A stretch of DNA of 64,000 nt from Nymphaea colorata (lineage: Eukaryota; Streptophyta; Magnoliopsida; Nymphaeales; Nymphaeaceae). The notes under the pieces are model-generated. The model saw only the letters and a list, made by a program, of their open reading frames with translations, did no database searches and had not been told where the DNA came from. The translations under genes and the position numbers were made by a program. The DNA lies in the NCBI RefSeq assembly GCF_008831285.2, contig NC_045138.2, positions 24,833,934 through 24,897,933 on the forward strand, read 5' to 3'. Position 1 is the first letter of the stretch, and every line of letters begins with the position of its first letter. Positions 11,746-22,814 of this stretch are shown in pieces.

Positions 11746-13069
11746 GTCGGTGCACGAGCCTCCTTGTGACACCTAAACTTTCCAGGAATAAAATTTTCCT
11801 TTGTTCCCCATTCACATTTTCCTCATTGTGGTGCTGGGATGCCCGTTGCGGTCGGCTCTGGCAATATCATTATTTAATTCCATCATGGACAAAGAAGCAG
11901 ATGCCCTTTATGAATCTTGAAAGAGTGCTGGTCACCTGAGCATTACAGAAAGAGAGTATCTTCGGACTCTGTTCCTCTGTTTTGGGATGAAAAATTCCAA
12001 ATTAGACAATTTGTTTCCAGCTAGAACTTCCTGGACTTCTTCTCAACGCCATGTGAGACAAGTACGGAAGTTGAATGTGTTCAATGTCAATATGTGAGCA
12101 AAAAGGGCAGAATCTTTTAATAATTCAGATGCTCACAGATTCATCGTTTCCACTGCAGCATGGCACTGTGAATTTTGAAATTCAAATGGACAGAACAGTG
12201 TATCTAATCGGCGAACATGTGACCCACGCCTTTTCCTCCAAAAGGCATGAGAACAGTTGGTAAAGAGTCATCCAATTAGTCCATTTCATATGCAACTTCT
12301 ATTGGCTAAAGCAATTCGGCACAGTCTAATGTCAATAAGCATAGTAATCAAGATAACAAACTAGATGTTGCCCAGTAGCGTCTTCTCAAGCTGTTTGCCG
12401 GATTGAAGCAAATTTCTTGGAAATGCGTCTTCGTGGAATCACAGTTCGTCTCCCATAATCCATTTTGTTTCTTCAAAAGGGAACTGCCATAGTGTGTGCA
12501 TCTAAATATTAACAAACGTGCTTTCATTTGCGACAATAGATGCACCAGTCATTCACTTTGCGCACTTTGAGTTGCCAGTTGCTCCTCATTTGCTTCATCT
12601 TTGCGTCTTCTGTTCTTTAGTGTAATACGACTTTCATTTTTCTACTGTACATACTGTATCTAATATTTATGTATCATTTCTTGCTTGATGTTCTTCACTT
12701 GTGCACCGAATGTACTTGGAAATGGAAGAAGAAATAATGTTCTCAAAGTTGATACAGAATGGCAAAAAGCAGAAAGATGTAAATATCGTCCAGAAAATAG
12801 TCCCTTTACGTAAATAGCTTGTATACACGCAGTAGTTTGTTAATGATCATCCTACAAGATGTGGACTATAAGAGATGAACACAAATTTGCAGATACCATA
12901 CATCAAGATTTAGTAACCGCAGCATGACAAGCTAACTCTAGGAGCTGATCAGGTCACTCCGGGGGCTTACTTTCTTAAAGTGAAAAACCACGAGTGTGCA
13001 GAGATGGAGATGAATCTTGCCACCTTGGTGGCGTTTCTTCCTAAGAAGGTCGCCACCGGCACCGGGTGC
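11746..13069. other. Intergenic, no gene recognised
   Basis: No family was recognised. The short open frames here (for example 12,348-12,545 minus) show no conserved motif. Nothing else stands out until the MITE target site at 13,070. Confidence 0.45.
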
Positions 13070-13077
13070 TATAATCT

Positions 13078-13292
13078 AGGGGTGGGTATCTTAATCTAGG
13101 GGTGGGTATCTGGCCGGGCCGGAAAATATTTTTTAATTAGAAAATAATATTTTTTAATATAAAATGTATTTATTAAGAATAAAAATATTATTAAAACAAA
13201 AAAATTAAAATATATATATATATATATTTAGCTTACCGGGCCGACCCGGGCCGGGATTTTCCTCGCCCAAACCCAGCCCGATGCCAGCCTTA
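13078..13292. mobile_element. hAT-type MITE with 8-bp target duplication and doubled left end
   Basis: The element is flanked by identical 8-bp direct repeats CTATAATC (13,070-13,077 and 13,293-13,300), the target size made by hAT transposases. The left end is TAGGGGTGGGTATC and the right end reads TAAGGCTGGCATC on the other strand, an imperfect terminal inverted repeat with GC-rich CCGGGCC motifs just inside. The centre is AT-rich and contains a TA run. The first 20 bases are present twice, because TAATCTAGGGGTGGGTATCT is repeated in tandem, so part of the target site and the left terminus were duplicated. There is no coding capacity. Confidence 0.88.
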
Positions 13293-13300
13293 CTATAATC

Positions 13301-16300
13301 TGATCTCCCCTAATACAATTCTTAATAGGAGCATCTGCTTGTGCCATGCATGTCAGAAACTGTTTATCTTGGATTCAGGAATCAGCGGAAATTTGGTGAA
13401 ATGCAAAATCACGCTCTTGAAGTGTTTGAATATTCCATTTGATGGTTGGTCTCGTCTAACGATTTCCGAATTGATCATGGGGCTCGAAGGAGATGCCCAT
13501 GACAACAGAACCACTGATCAACATGGTGACCGTTGATCTTCAAATTTGTGGTAAAGATGTTAGGGCAGTTTGAAGTTCTAATTTGACAGATGATCTGCTG
13601 GCATGTTAAGTATGTTCCACTTGCATCAATCAAACTACATTTGTCATTAAAATTCTACAAAATGTTAGTATATTTCCTTCGAAAATGCTTCAAGGTGCAC
13701 CCACCAATATTCGTATAAGCTTTACTTGAAAAGCTGACATGCTTGATCTTTCTGTGTATCATTTTCCTGTTTTCGAGAGTGTTGGATTTGTAGATCTCTG
13801 ATCCCCATGAAGGGTAGGATTCAGATCTACTAAGTCATGGGCACTTGCGATAACAACTACCGTTCGACTTCATGTGAAGTGGTTATTAACGATGTAACTA
13901 AAAAATCAGTAAGAAGAGGGAACTAAAGAACAGAATTGTGTGCATACAAGAGAGTGCGCCATGTCCGTTGTGATTCTGTGCTGGTGTTCTTCAATAAGAG
14001 TGCATTTGCCCTAATAACAAACTGGATTGTGAAAACTATAAGATGTTTCCCATTGTGAATGTCGTTCTCCCTGTCGAGTCCTTCACCAAGTGACGACCTT
14101 TTGAAAGTTAGCTTGCATGAAAAGGTATCTGACTGTTCTTCTGTTGAGTGTCGGATCGAGATATACTTACAAAGACCCCAATGAAATGGTGGTAATGATA
14201 GTGTAAAACTGGTTTGCTATATTATCAACCCCATCTGTTATGAAATCTTGCTAGATGTTTTGATCAAATCAGATTCTTCAAGTATTACCCCCCATGTAAT
14301 TGTTTTGAAAGCAACACATCCTTCAAATTGTAATTGGAAAGGAAAAATATATTTTGTACTGTAGAAATTTACGGCAGCAGTTGTTTTTATGATGCATGCA
14401 GTCGGGTTCCAATGGTGGGATGTGATTTTCATGAAACAAAACAAGCGGATCACTTTCATGAGGTCCAATATGATCAAAGCTACATTCAACTTTGAGATTC
14501 ATCAGATAATATGAAGACCGTAGCAATGCCAAAATCCTCTTGGTTGCAACAGGATGAGAGCTGTTTGCTATAGTGGGGTCGCATGGATCTATGGCGACAC
14601 AGTAGAACAAAAGCCTAAGGTTAATTTTCAATCATTCCTTTAGTTTTTGTGCGTCTACGAAGCAAACCTTGCAATTTGGTAACAGAAATGTGACGAAAGT
14701 TTTTAGGAAATCAATTTCCTTCATCAAAAGAATTTGTTTCCAGCTTGCTTCCTGCTTCATACACCTGATACCAGTGTTTAGCTGCTTGATTGGTAGTTAT
14801 TCGTCTACCTTAATCTTTTTTCATTTCCACCAAAGGCTATGTTCTTATCGAGCTTGTCTAAACAGGATTTGTCAGAAACACCTCCACCCTTCGAGGTCCT
14901 TTGACTGCTAGACAGAATGCTTACTTCAGAGCATTTCTGCTCCTTGTCATTCCATGATTATGGAGTGGAGTGACTAAAAAGTGTGCTCGAATTTGCTGTG
15001 CTTGACGCCCCTTGTTTGACAAGGTACAGCACCTTGTTCTTGTAAAGGGTAACGCCAGGAACAGGATTCGCCAATCTTGCTGCAGGTCAGTCTCAGTCTG
15101 TGTTTGTAAAAATAACACACGCCCTCTCTTTACGCTTGGGAGTTTCCCTTAACGCCAACTTCAATTACTTTGCGATGCAATGTCTCGCACCACCAAACTA
15201 GTGTTTGAGTGAAATCCAGCATGGCTCTACCCTTACACACGAAGGCCAAACTTTTATAAGGACAAGGTCTACCAAATTAGTGTCTTCTAAGTTCTCTGTC
15301 ATTTTTTATTTTCCTGCTTAGAGAGCGTTCGATTCTTGTTCTTGGCAACTCTAGAGAAACAGGGAGTTTTAGGAGCAGGAGGAACATATACAACTGCCAT
15401 ACATAGTTGGCAAACCGTGACTCAGACATCAGATAAACGAGTTGATTCGGCGGGGTGAAGTCATAAATCTTTATAATGCATCTTATCTATAAATAGATGA
15501 AAAAGTTAAAGTCTGCTAAGATTTCATACTTAATTTTTCATTTCATCGACTAAAACCGAATAGCATGTAATACGAGTATATGTATATACTTGGTAAAGTT
15601 TTTTATATTTCACAATTTAGAAGACAACAAACTTTAGAATTCTGCAGTACAAGACAAAAAAGAACATGTAATTAATTGACAATCACAGCTGATCTAACTT
15701 GTGGCCCAGTAAATAGACGATCCTAACCGATTCGAGGGACTTGCAACTTGAATCGTCGAGTTTGTCAACTATGCCGCGATAAAGTGCAAAATGCAGGAAC
15801 ATGTGGCTCTGGTGGTGCTTGACATTGACCCCAAACCAGACACATCAAAACCAAACACATCAGTGACCTCTACACCCCCTTTGATAAACTGAGACAATGT
15901 TGATGCAAATTTAATAGGTGAGGTGAAGACACTTGATATATTTCCAATGATAAGCCTTCTAGCTGCCATCACGTTATGCAGCTGAAGGCATGGCACAGTC
16001 AGTCCACGCATGTGTGAGTCAGTCAAGTCTGGTCAATGGCCGAACCAAAAAGCTTTAAATAACAGCAGCAGGCGGGTTCCTCAACGGACCGGTGACCGAC
16101 TCCCGTGGTCCAAGGTGTCTCGTCGGACACATTAACCCAGTTGCACTGTACATGCCATGCAAAACGGACCCAACTAAACTGGACCCTTCGAAAGGACGAA
16201 CACCTGGTGGGTGCATCCTTGCATGTGGTGCGGGCCTCGATCTCTATCAAACAATGGCGAACACTGAGGACAACCCATTTTGTCGGTCGGAAAATGTTTG

Positions 16301-17404
16301 ATGCGTTGAATTCGTTAGACCATAGTTGGCAAATTCGAGACTCAAATTTGCATCCGTAGATGAGACGATTGAGTCACCGGGTCAGTGAATTGTCATCGAG
16401 TTTTAAAATAACTTGAATCAGCGAGTTAGGCTGTGTCAAGAGCGAGTCGGGCCGAGTCAAAGGTGAGTCAGGGGCAAGCCAGACCAACCTTAACTAGTGC
16501 CCATGTTTTCTAGCGGTTCGGGCTGACTCGAACGAATCCTAAGCCAACTTGATGAGTTAGCCAACTACGCACTAAACTATACTACAGTTGATTTGTTCAA
16601 AGAGGAATAAATAAGTGCGAGTTAGACTTTTAGAGGTTTGACCAGTGAGTCTAAAATTGCGTCGCTCTAATCTATAACTTGTATGTAAAACCTACCCTCT
16701 TTTTGTACACAAGCGTAAACCCTTTGCGTCGAACTAAGGACGTGCTGTTCCCCTACCAAAGAAACAAGTGTGACTGTTTCACCTACCAAAGAAGCTCAGA
16801 AATGATGAAATAAAAAAAAAAAAGGTAAGAAAACATGTTCCAGGCTTTAATGTCCAGAGAATTCTGAGTAAAGAAATTGATAAAAGTGAATTTGAGTTTG
16901 ACCAATCTTATGACGCATACGGTTTTTGTTTCAAACGATCAAGGACAATGTGTAGGCGAGTGAAGACAAGGTTGATGAGCCTAGTCGATTTAATGAGCTG
17001 CTGGGCCCAGTCCCTTGTGGGCCTGGCATTGACTTGACTAGGTCCATGGGATGTTGTCCTAGTGAAAAAGCAGACCCACTATTCTCATTTTCTCTAGTTT
17101 TTTTTTTTTTTTTTTCTCTTGTGGAGCAGTCTGGGGCCTTCCACATTTAATGGCATGGAAACGTCCTCATCACAGCTCGTCCATTTTTCAAAATTTGCTT
17201 TGTCTTTTTTAAGTGGAAAAATTATTATTTTTAAAATTTAGCGTTATAGAAGTTGCGTGTTTTATACATATTTTTAATGTAGACCGCAAGGGCGTTTGAC
17301 GAAGTCAAAATTTTAAAATTAAAGTTCTCATCGAAGATGAAATGAGAATTGCGTTTATAACAGAGCCAGCGGTCTACTAGCCACTGGCACAAGCTTAATT
17401 AAGG
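13301..17404. other. Intergenic, no gene recognised
   Basis: No coding family was recognised on either strand; the longest frame, 14,323-14,631 minus, shows no motif. The stretch from about 16,320 to 16,570 is rich in GAGTC/GACTC words. It is bounded by ATAGTTGGCAAA on the left and the inverse GCCAACTA on the right, which suggests a degenerate MITE. A partly similar start, CATAGTTGGCAAACCG, occurs near 15,404. A T-run lies at about 17,098-17,115. Confidence 0.4.
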
Positions 17405-17604
17405 TGTGTTTCTTACACGGAGGAAATTTCAAATCCAGAGATTTGAAGTCTAACATCCCATCAAATCATATATTAGAGGGGGTTTTAAGAGTGGGGTGGG
17501 GGTTCAAAATTTGAAATCCATGTTTCTAGTTACTATAGAGACCCGATTATCACATAACAAGGATTTCAAATCCCATCACGATCTCAAATCTCCGTGGAAA
17601 CAGG
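17405..17604. mobile_element. Probable MITE (inverted ends TGTTTC..CACGGAG)
   Basis: The left end GTGTTTCTTACACGGAGG is matched in inverted form by the right end, CTCCGTGGAAACAGG. Inside both ends are copies of the word AAATTTCAAATC or a close match. About 200 bp and non-coding. A clean target duplication could not be fixed, so the superfamily is not assigned. Confidence 0.6.
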
Positions 17605-17721
17605 GTGCACTTGATAGTCGAGAGCGTTTTGTTCTGAAGTGGATTTCAGAAAAAATATTATTTTTCGGGCATGAACGCAGGTCCGATCAGGCTAGGTTCC
17701 TGGTCCGCTGCCCAGCTCTAA

Positions 17722-18420
17722 CACCCTATTTGGTTGGAGGGAAAGGAAAAGAAAGAACAATCAATCATTTGTTTGGTTGATTAATTAAAAAGAAGAAAAA
17801 TGAAAAAAAAAGGAGAAAGTTTGTTTGGTTTCATAGGGAGAGAAATGGAATGGAATTCTAATAAAAAGGAAAAGTCTACCACTTTTTACCGTGTATACCC
17901 TTTCCACCCACCCGCAGAAGAGACATCAACCGACCATGCATGGTTCTTTTTCTCCCTTCTTGCCATTGGTCAATACTCCGACGAACTCCAGCTTTGTTTC
18001 TTTCTTTCTTTCCGCGGAGACTTGAATGGCATTTCACAACCACCCCTTTGCCAAAATCAAGTTTTTGTCATTTTTATGTCATTCAATTAGTGCACATGAA
18101 AATGGTGTTTTGTTTGATTGATATAAATTTTTATCATATTTATTACTATAAAATGAAAAGTCAAGTGTAAGTAGGGTCTTTTTTTTTATTGAATCAGGAA
18201 ATCAAATTAAAAATATTTTTATTTGAATGATAAATTTTTGAATGTTAGGGATATTATTATAAAGTATTATAAATTTTAGCCGTTCATTTCCTTCCTTTTT
18301 CCTATGTCGTCCAAACAAACATGGTTTTAGCAATTCTTCAATTTTATCTAAACAAGTTTTATAATGATATAATCACATCTTTCCTTTCCTTTCCCTTTCT
18401 CTCATTCCAAACAAAGCTGA
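17722..18420. mobile_element. Probable MITE with purine/pyrimidine inverted ends
   Basis: The left end reads TATTTGGTTGGAGGGAAAGG. The right end in inverse reads GTTTGGAATGAGAGAAAGGG. These form an imperfect inverted repeat of about 30 bases enclosing about 650 bp of AT-rich, non-coding DNA. No sure target duplication is visible. It sits about 120 bp from the preceding MITE, so two insertions occurred close together. Confidence 0.5.
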
Positions 18421-21400
18421 AAGCCCACGACCGTTCGTGTTAATTATCGGTAGTGAAGACCGCGAGCTTCACTATTCTGATTTTAGGATCGATAGATGCA
18501 AATTCTTTTTGCACAAACAAGAGATTTGTCTTGCCCAATCTCTATGAAAAACGTCCATGAGAGACAGATGAAGATTTATGGCGAGAAAACAGAAGCCAAA
18601 ACTCGATTTTCATTAATCTCTCTAAAGGCGTTGGGGAGTCTCGTAAATAAGAATATAATGGAGGAGAAAAAATAAACCCTAGTCAAATATAGATGGCACA
18701 TCAGATCCAAGATCGAAAAAATAAATGCTAACGTGAAAAACTAAATAATAAGTATAAAATATGGATCTAATGAACCATCGATAGGACCTCGCTCCGGAGT
18801 AGGCCTAGACCCCTTCCTACAGCAGGTCCTATCCCCAAGATCGCTTGAGGGAGACTAAAACGAACTTACTACAAGGATTACTAATGGAAGCGAGGCTAAA
18901 CAAGCACAAGAGGAACAATCTATTCTAACTCAATTGGAATAACAAGACAATAATTCAAGCACTAAAAACAAGCTAATTCACATACTAGTATCTTGCAGCC
19001 GGATCTTAGGCCACTGGCCACCGGAAAACTACAAGAAAACTTGGATGAAAATGCAAGTACTAAACTAAGATGAACACGTACCCAACCAAGGTTAGCTTGG
19101 TGTTCCTGCACCGAGACCACGGGATGAAGACTACTTCCCAGGTACTCCAGCTACAGAGGATGAGAGGACTGATGCTGGTGAAGGTTGAATTGTGCAGATG
19201 TAAGAATCGCCTGTCTGAAGTCCAACAGAGTGCCAATGTTCCCTGCTGCATACAACACCTAGCTGAAGGCACAGGCACGTGGTGCGGTCTGTGTCGCCGA
19301 CGGAATCACTGGTAGGAGATGAAGGCTTCACCGGATGCTGGCTGGGCTTGCACACGAACTGGGCTCGGTCTAGAGCCGGATTGAACCTAGCTACAGTCAG
19401 TGATGATAGGCTCGGTCTAGAGCCCGGACTTAATCCTATGTGTGGTTGGCTAGGGTAGGTCTAGATAGTGGTGGGCTTGGTAGGTTTGACTAGGTTTAAG
19501 TAACTTGGGTCTAGTTGACTAGGTCTAGGTCAAGATGGGGAGGCACGGGTATGGATCGACTAGATACATGGTAATGAGGTTTAGAGAATGATTTCGGACG
19601 CGGGATTGGGATCAAATGTGGCTGTTCGGCACTCCTAGTGAGTGTTGACCTAAGGTGGGGTAAGGGGACCCGCTAGGGTGAGGTGGAGTCCAATTGTAGA
19701 CCTCCTCACACTCGGCTTAGGTGGCTTCTAGATGGGTCAGGGATTGGAGCAAATGTAGGGGGGATTGGGATTGGTGAGAGAGTGTGAACGAAGGTTGGTT
19801 CCACCAAATGTGGAGGTGATAAAGAAGATCGCCTCACTCCTTGCCCAAATGTGACGAGGTGGCGCTTCTTGATGATTTCCACCCAGATGTGGGAGATTCT
19901 CTCTCTCTCTTGGACTTGGCCCACGAGCTGGGATGTTGCCACGTGTTCCAGATGTAGGGTAGTGGATGGAGGACGACCTAGAAAGAGATCTCCTCCTCCA
20001 ACGGCTTAAGGCTGAAGATTTTCCCAAATGTGGGCCAGCTGCTCTTGAAGATGAAACTTGGGTGGTCACCAAATGTGCCACACGTAATGACATAGTTGCC
20101 CACCCAATTGCTGGCACAAGGGCGAATTAGTCCACTGTTGGAAGACGCCCAAAGGTGGCTGGAATTTGCAGGTTTTCCGGCAAGCTTAATTCAGGCTCAA
20201 ATCTTGCTCAAAGCACGCCAGAATTGCACGGATTTCTTTCTTCTTTTTTTTCTTTTTTTTTTTTTTTGCGGGCGATTCTTTTCTATCTTTTCTTTTTCTT
20301 TTTCTGCCTTTTTCACTGAATTTTCTTCTTTCTTTTTCAACCAATTGAAAGCAAGCTTCAAGGAATAATTCAGGAAATCTGAGAAATCCCTTGTGACTCG
20401 TAAGAACTAGTTTAGGGAAAGCTTCCACCGTGAAATTGGTCTGAGACTCTCGGTTGTGACTCGAGGGAATCAGGCCACTCCTTTGGTCGAATCTTAACCC
20501 AAAATAGTCCAACGGCATTGCACAAGTTCAATTCTAAAATCTCACGCACTAACCTTTAGATTGCTGACATGGACGTATGCTGCCCACCAAGGGAAGTTGC
20601 AGCCTTCCCGAAAGCAATGCAGGCCTCTATTCTCCTTTGATGTTCAAGGAAGAATGCACCTTTGAATGCTGGATTTGGGGTGGGGAAACCGTGAGCTGTT
20701 GAAGACGCAAGGGCCGATGCACACTTTGGATTCTTCAGCCACCAAGCCGCCGGTCGAGGGGTTGAGGAAAAGAACAAGAAACTAAGGAGAGGAAGAAGAT
20801 TGACTGCCGGTTATGGAGAGGCTTGCGTGAGGGAAGTAGCCAGCCAAGGCTGACACTTGAGGGAGGTGAAGGTGAAGAAGGGGGCACACGAGAGAGAGAG
20901 AGGGGAAGAGAGACGTGAGGAGAAAGAGAGGTGAGGGGAGAGGGACGTGTAGAGAGAGAGAGAAACTTGGCAAATGAAATTCAATTCTCTTGATTGCATG
21001 TGAAATCCAAATTACACAAAGTTTAAATACTAATCTAAGTGACTCAGTTCACAGATGGATCGAACCGATTCACTTTAACTCAGATACAAACTATCTCGGT
21101 CCACACAACTTGAAGTAAAATGCATAAACAAATGAATATGGAATTGGGCCTATTGCCCCTATCTACCTAGGTTCATTCTAGACCACCACTAAGGACCTGG
21201 ATCAAGACCGACACTAGGATGAGCTAGACCTAAACCGGAGCTGAGACTTTCAATTTGGCCTTCCTTAGTTGAATCTGCTCCCAACTGCTGGTCATCCCTA
21301 GATGTTTCCGGACCTAGAGCCTTTGCATCTCCGCCCTCGCCACCCTCTGCTCGTGCACTAAGTCCTGGTTTAGTCTCCCTGGCTGTCACAATGCCTTGCT

Positions 21401-22814
21401 CATCTTGTAGTTCCAGTCCTTCAACCCTGGCTCGACTACTCTCGCCGTGTTCATGCTCGCTCCTAAGAGGAGGCCCGTATCAATGGTTGAGTTGAACATT
21501 GATAGATCACTACTAGAAAGAAGCTTCCAAGAAAAGTGAAGCCGCCAACTCCCACAACTCAAGGTCAACGTTACAAAAAATCAGTTCTACCTTGAATCGG
21601 TAGAAGGAATCAGCCGGTTCATCCATTCAGCTTAATCCGTCGCCAATCACTTAAAAATATCTAAAAGATCATTTCAAAAGTGAATAATATACAAATCGAA
21701 AAACCATAAAAAATAGCTAAAAACCGACTTGCGGCACCCTCAGCCTCAAATTGAATCGGTTTGCCACCGTTTCGATTCGAATTGGCAGATTATGGGAGTC
21801 ATGTTTTATTGTGTGGGAGCCTCATCTTGTAGGCTAGTAGAGAGAACCAACTCAATTGTTTTTACGTTGACATAAAAACTTTTAAGTGTTTTACAAAAAA
21901 ATATTTAAAAATTGATATTTGAGTTCATACCAAAATTTAGAAACTTTAATTAACCCTTCTCAACCCTTTTTATCAAAAAGTAGTTTTTGCTTCACTTTTA
22001 ACATTACATAAAAAAGATCCTTTTTGATAGGAAGAAAAGAAAAGGCAGTTTCCTGCCAAAGAGGTCCAAACAAATGGCCCTTGAAAAGTTCACAAGTACA
22101 ATTTTCCCAAGCAAAACTTGCGGCGTTGACATGAAAGTTTGTATGCGAGGACAACTTGTCATTACTGTCGACATTTAGTAAATGGATATGCATTTGTGAT
22201 AGGATGTTTGGATGCTTCAGCCTCTTGCACGTAATAATTTTGAAGGATTTTCGTGTGCGTATATGTATATGTATATATAAAAGGGTGGAGCAATTGGGGG
22301 CTTTGGCCCCCTCTCAAATTTTTTTTTTTAAATTAATATGTAAATTTTAAAACACTTTATTTATGCTATATAAAAGATTTTGAAAAATCGGTTAAATTTT
22401 AAAACTATATTTAGGTCTTGAAAAATTTCCAGTTCCGCTTTTATATGCATGCGTCAGCTATGTTGGTCAGCAAACAGCCTTTTGCGGGGAAATATCTTTC
22501 TTTCTTGCATAGATGAATGACTGGAGGCAGCTACTAACCACACAACTTCGGACCAGTATGAGAAGCCACCTAGAGCCATCCCTTTTTTAATTTGAAAACG
22601 ATATGATAATTCACTGTGTCGTTTTCGCTGATTTGATTGGTGAAGCCTCTTTCCGGGCATCCATATCTTCATCAAGATCAATTTTCTTGGAAATTCAGTG
22701 TATTGACTTGGATAAAGCTTCGTCTACGGGCGTTCCATATATAAAAAGGATTCCATTTGCCTCGAGCAATAGCACACAAATGCGAGGCAGCGCTTCTCCT
22801 ACCTCAGGACCGCC
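18421..22814. other. Repeat-like block, no recognised gene
   Basis: The text from 18,421 to about 21,580 looks like an old non-coding mobile element, possibly LTR-derived, but no LTR pair, primer-binding site or gag/pol motif could be fixed. It includes GGTCTAG-rich DNA (19,360-19,520), recurring CAAATGTG words (19,613-20,077), a T-rich tract (20,236-20,340) and a GA-rich tract (20,890-20,965). At 22,290-22,440 a GGGGGCTTTGGCCCCC palindrome begins an AT-rich stretch resembling 37,480-37,640 and 43,540-43,680. The last 300 bases are the promoter region of the first C2 gene. Confidence 0.4.

Noticed and set aside
14323-14631. 102-residue open frame on the minus strand
   Set aside because: No recognisable domain and no similarity to neighbouring genes; probably chance.
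20186-20518. Lysine-rich 110-residue open frame
   Set aside because: It is a translation of a T-rich tract on the other strand, not a protein.
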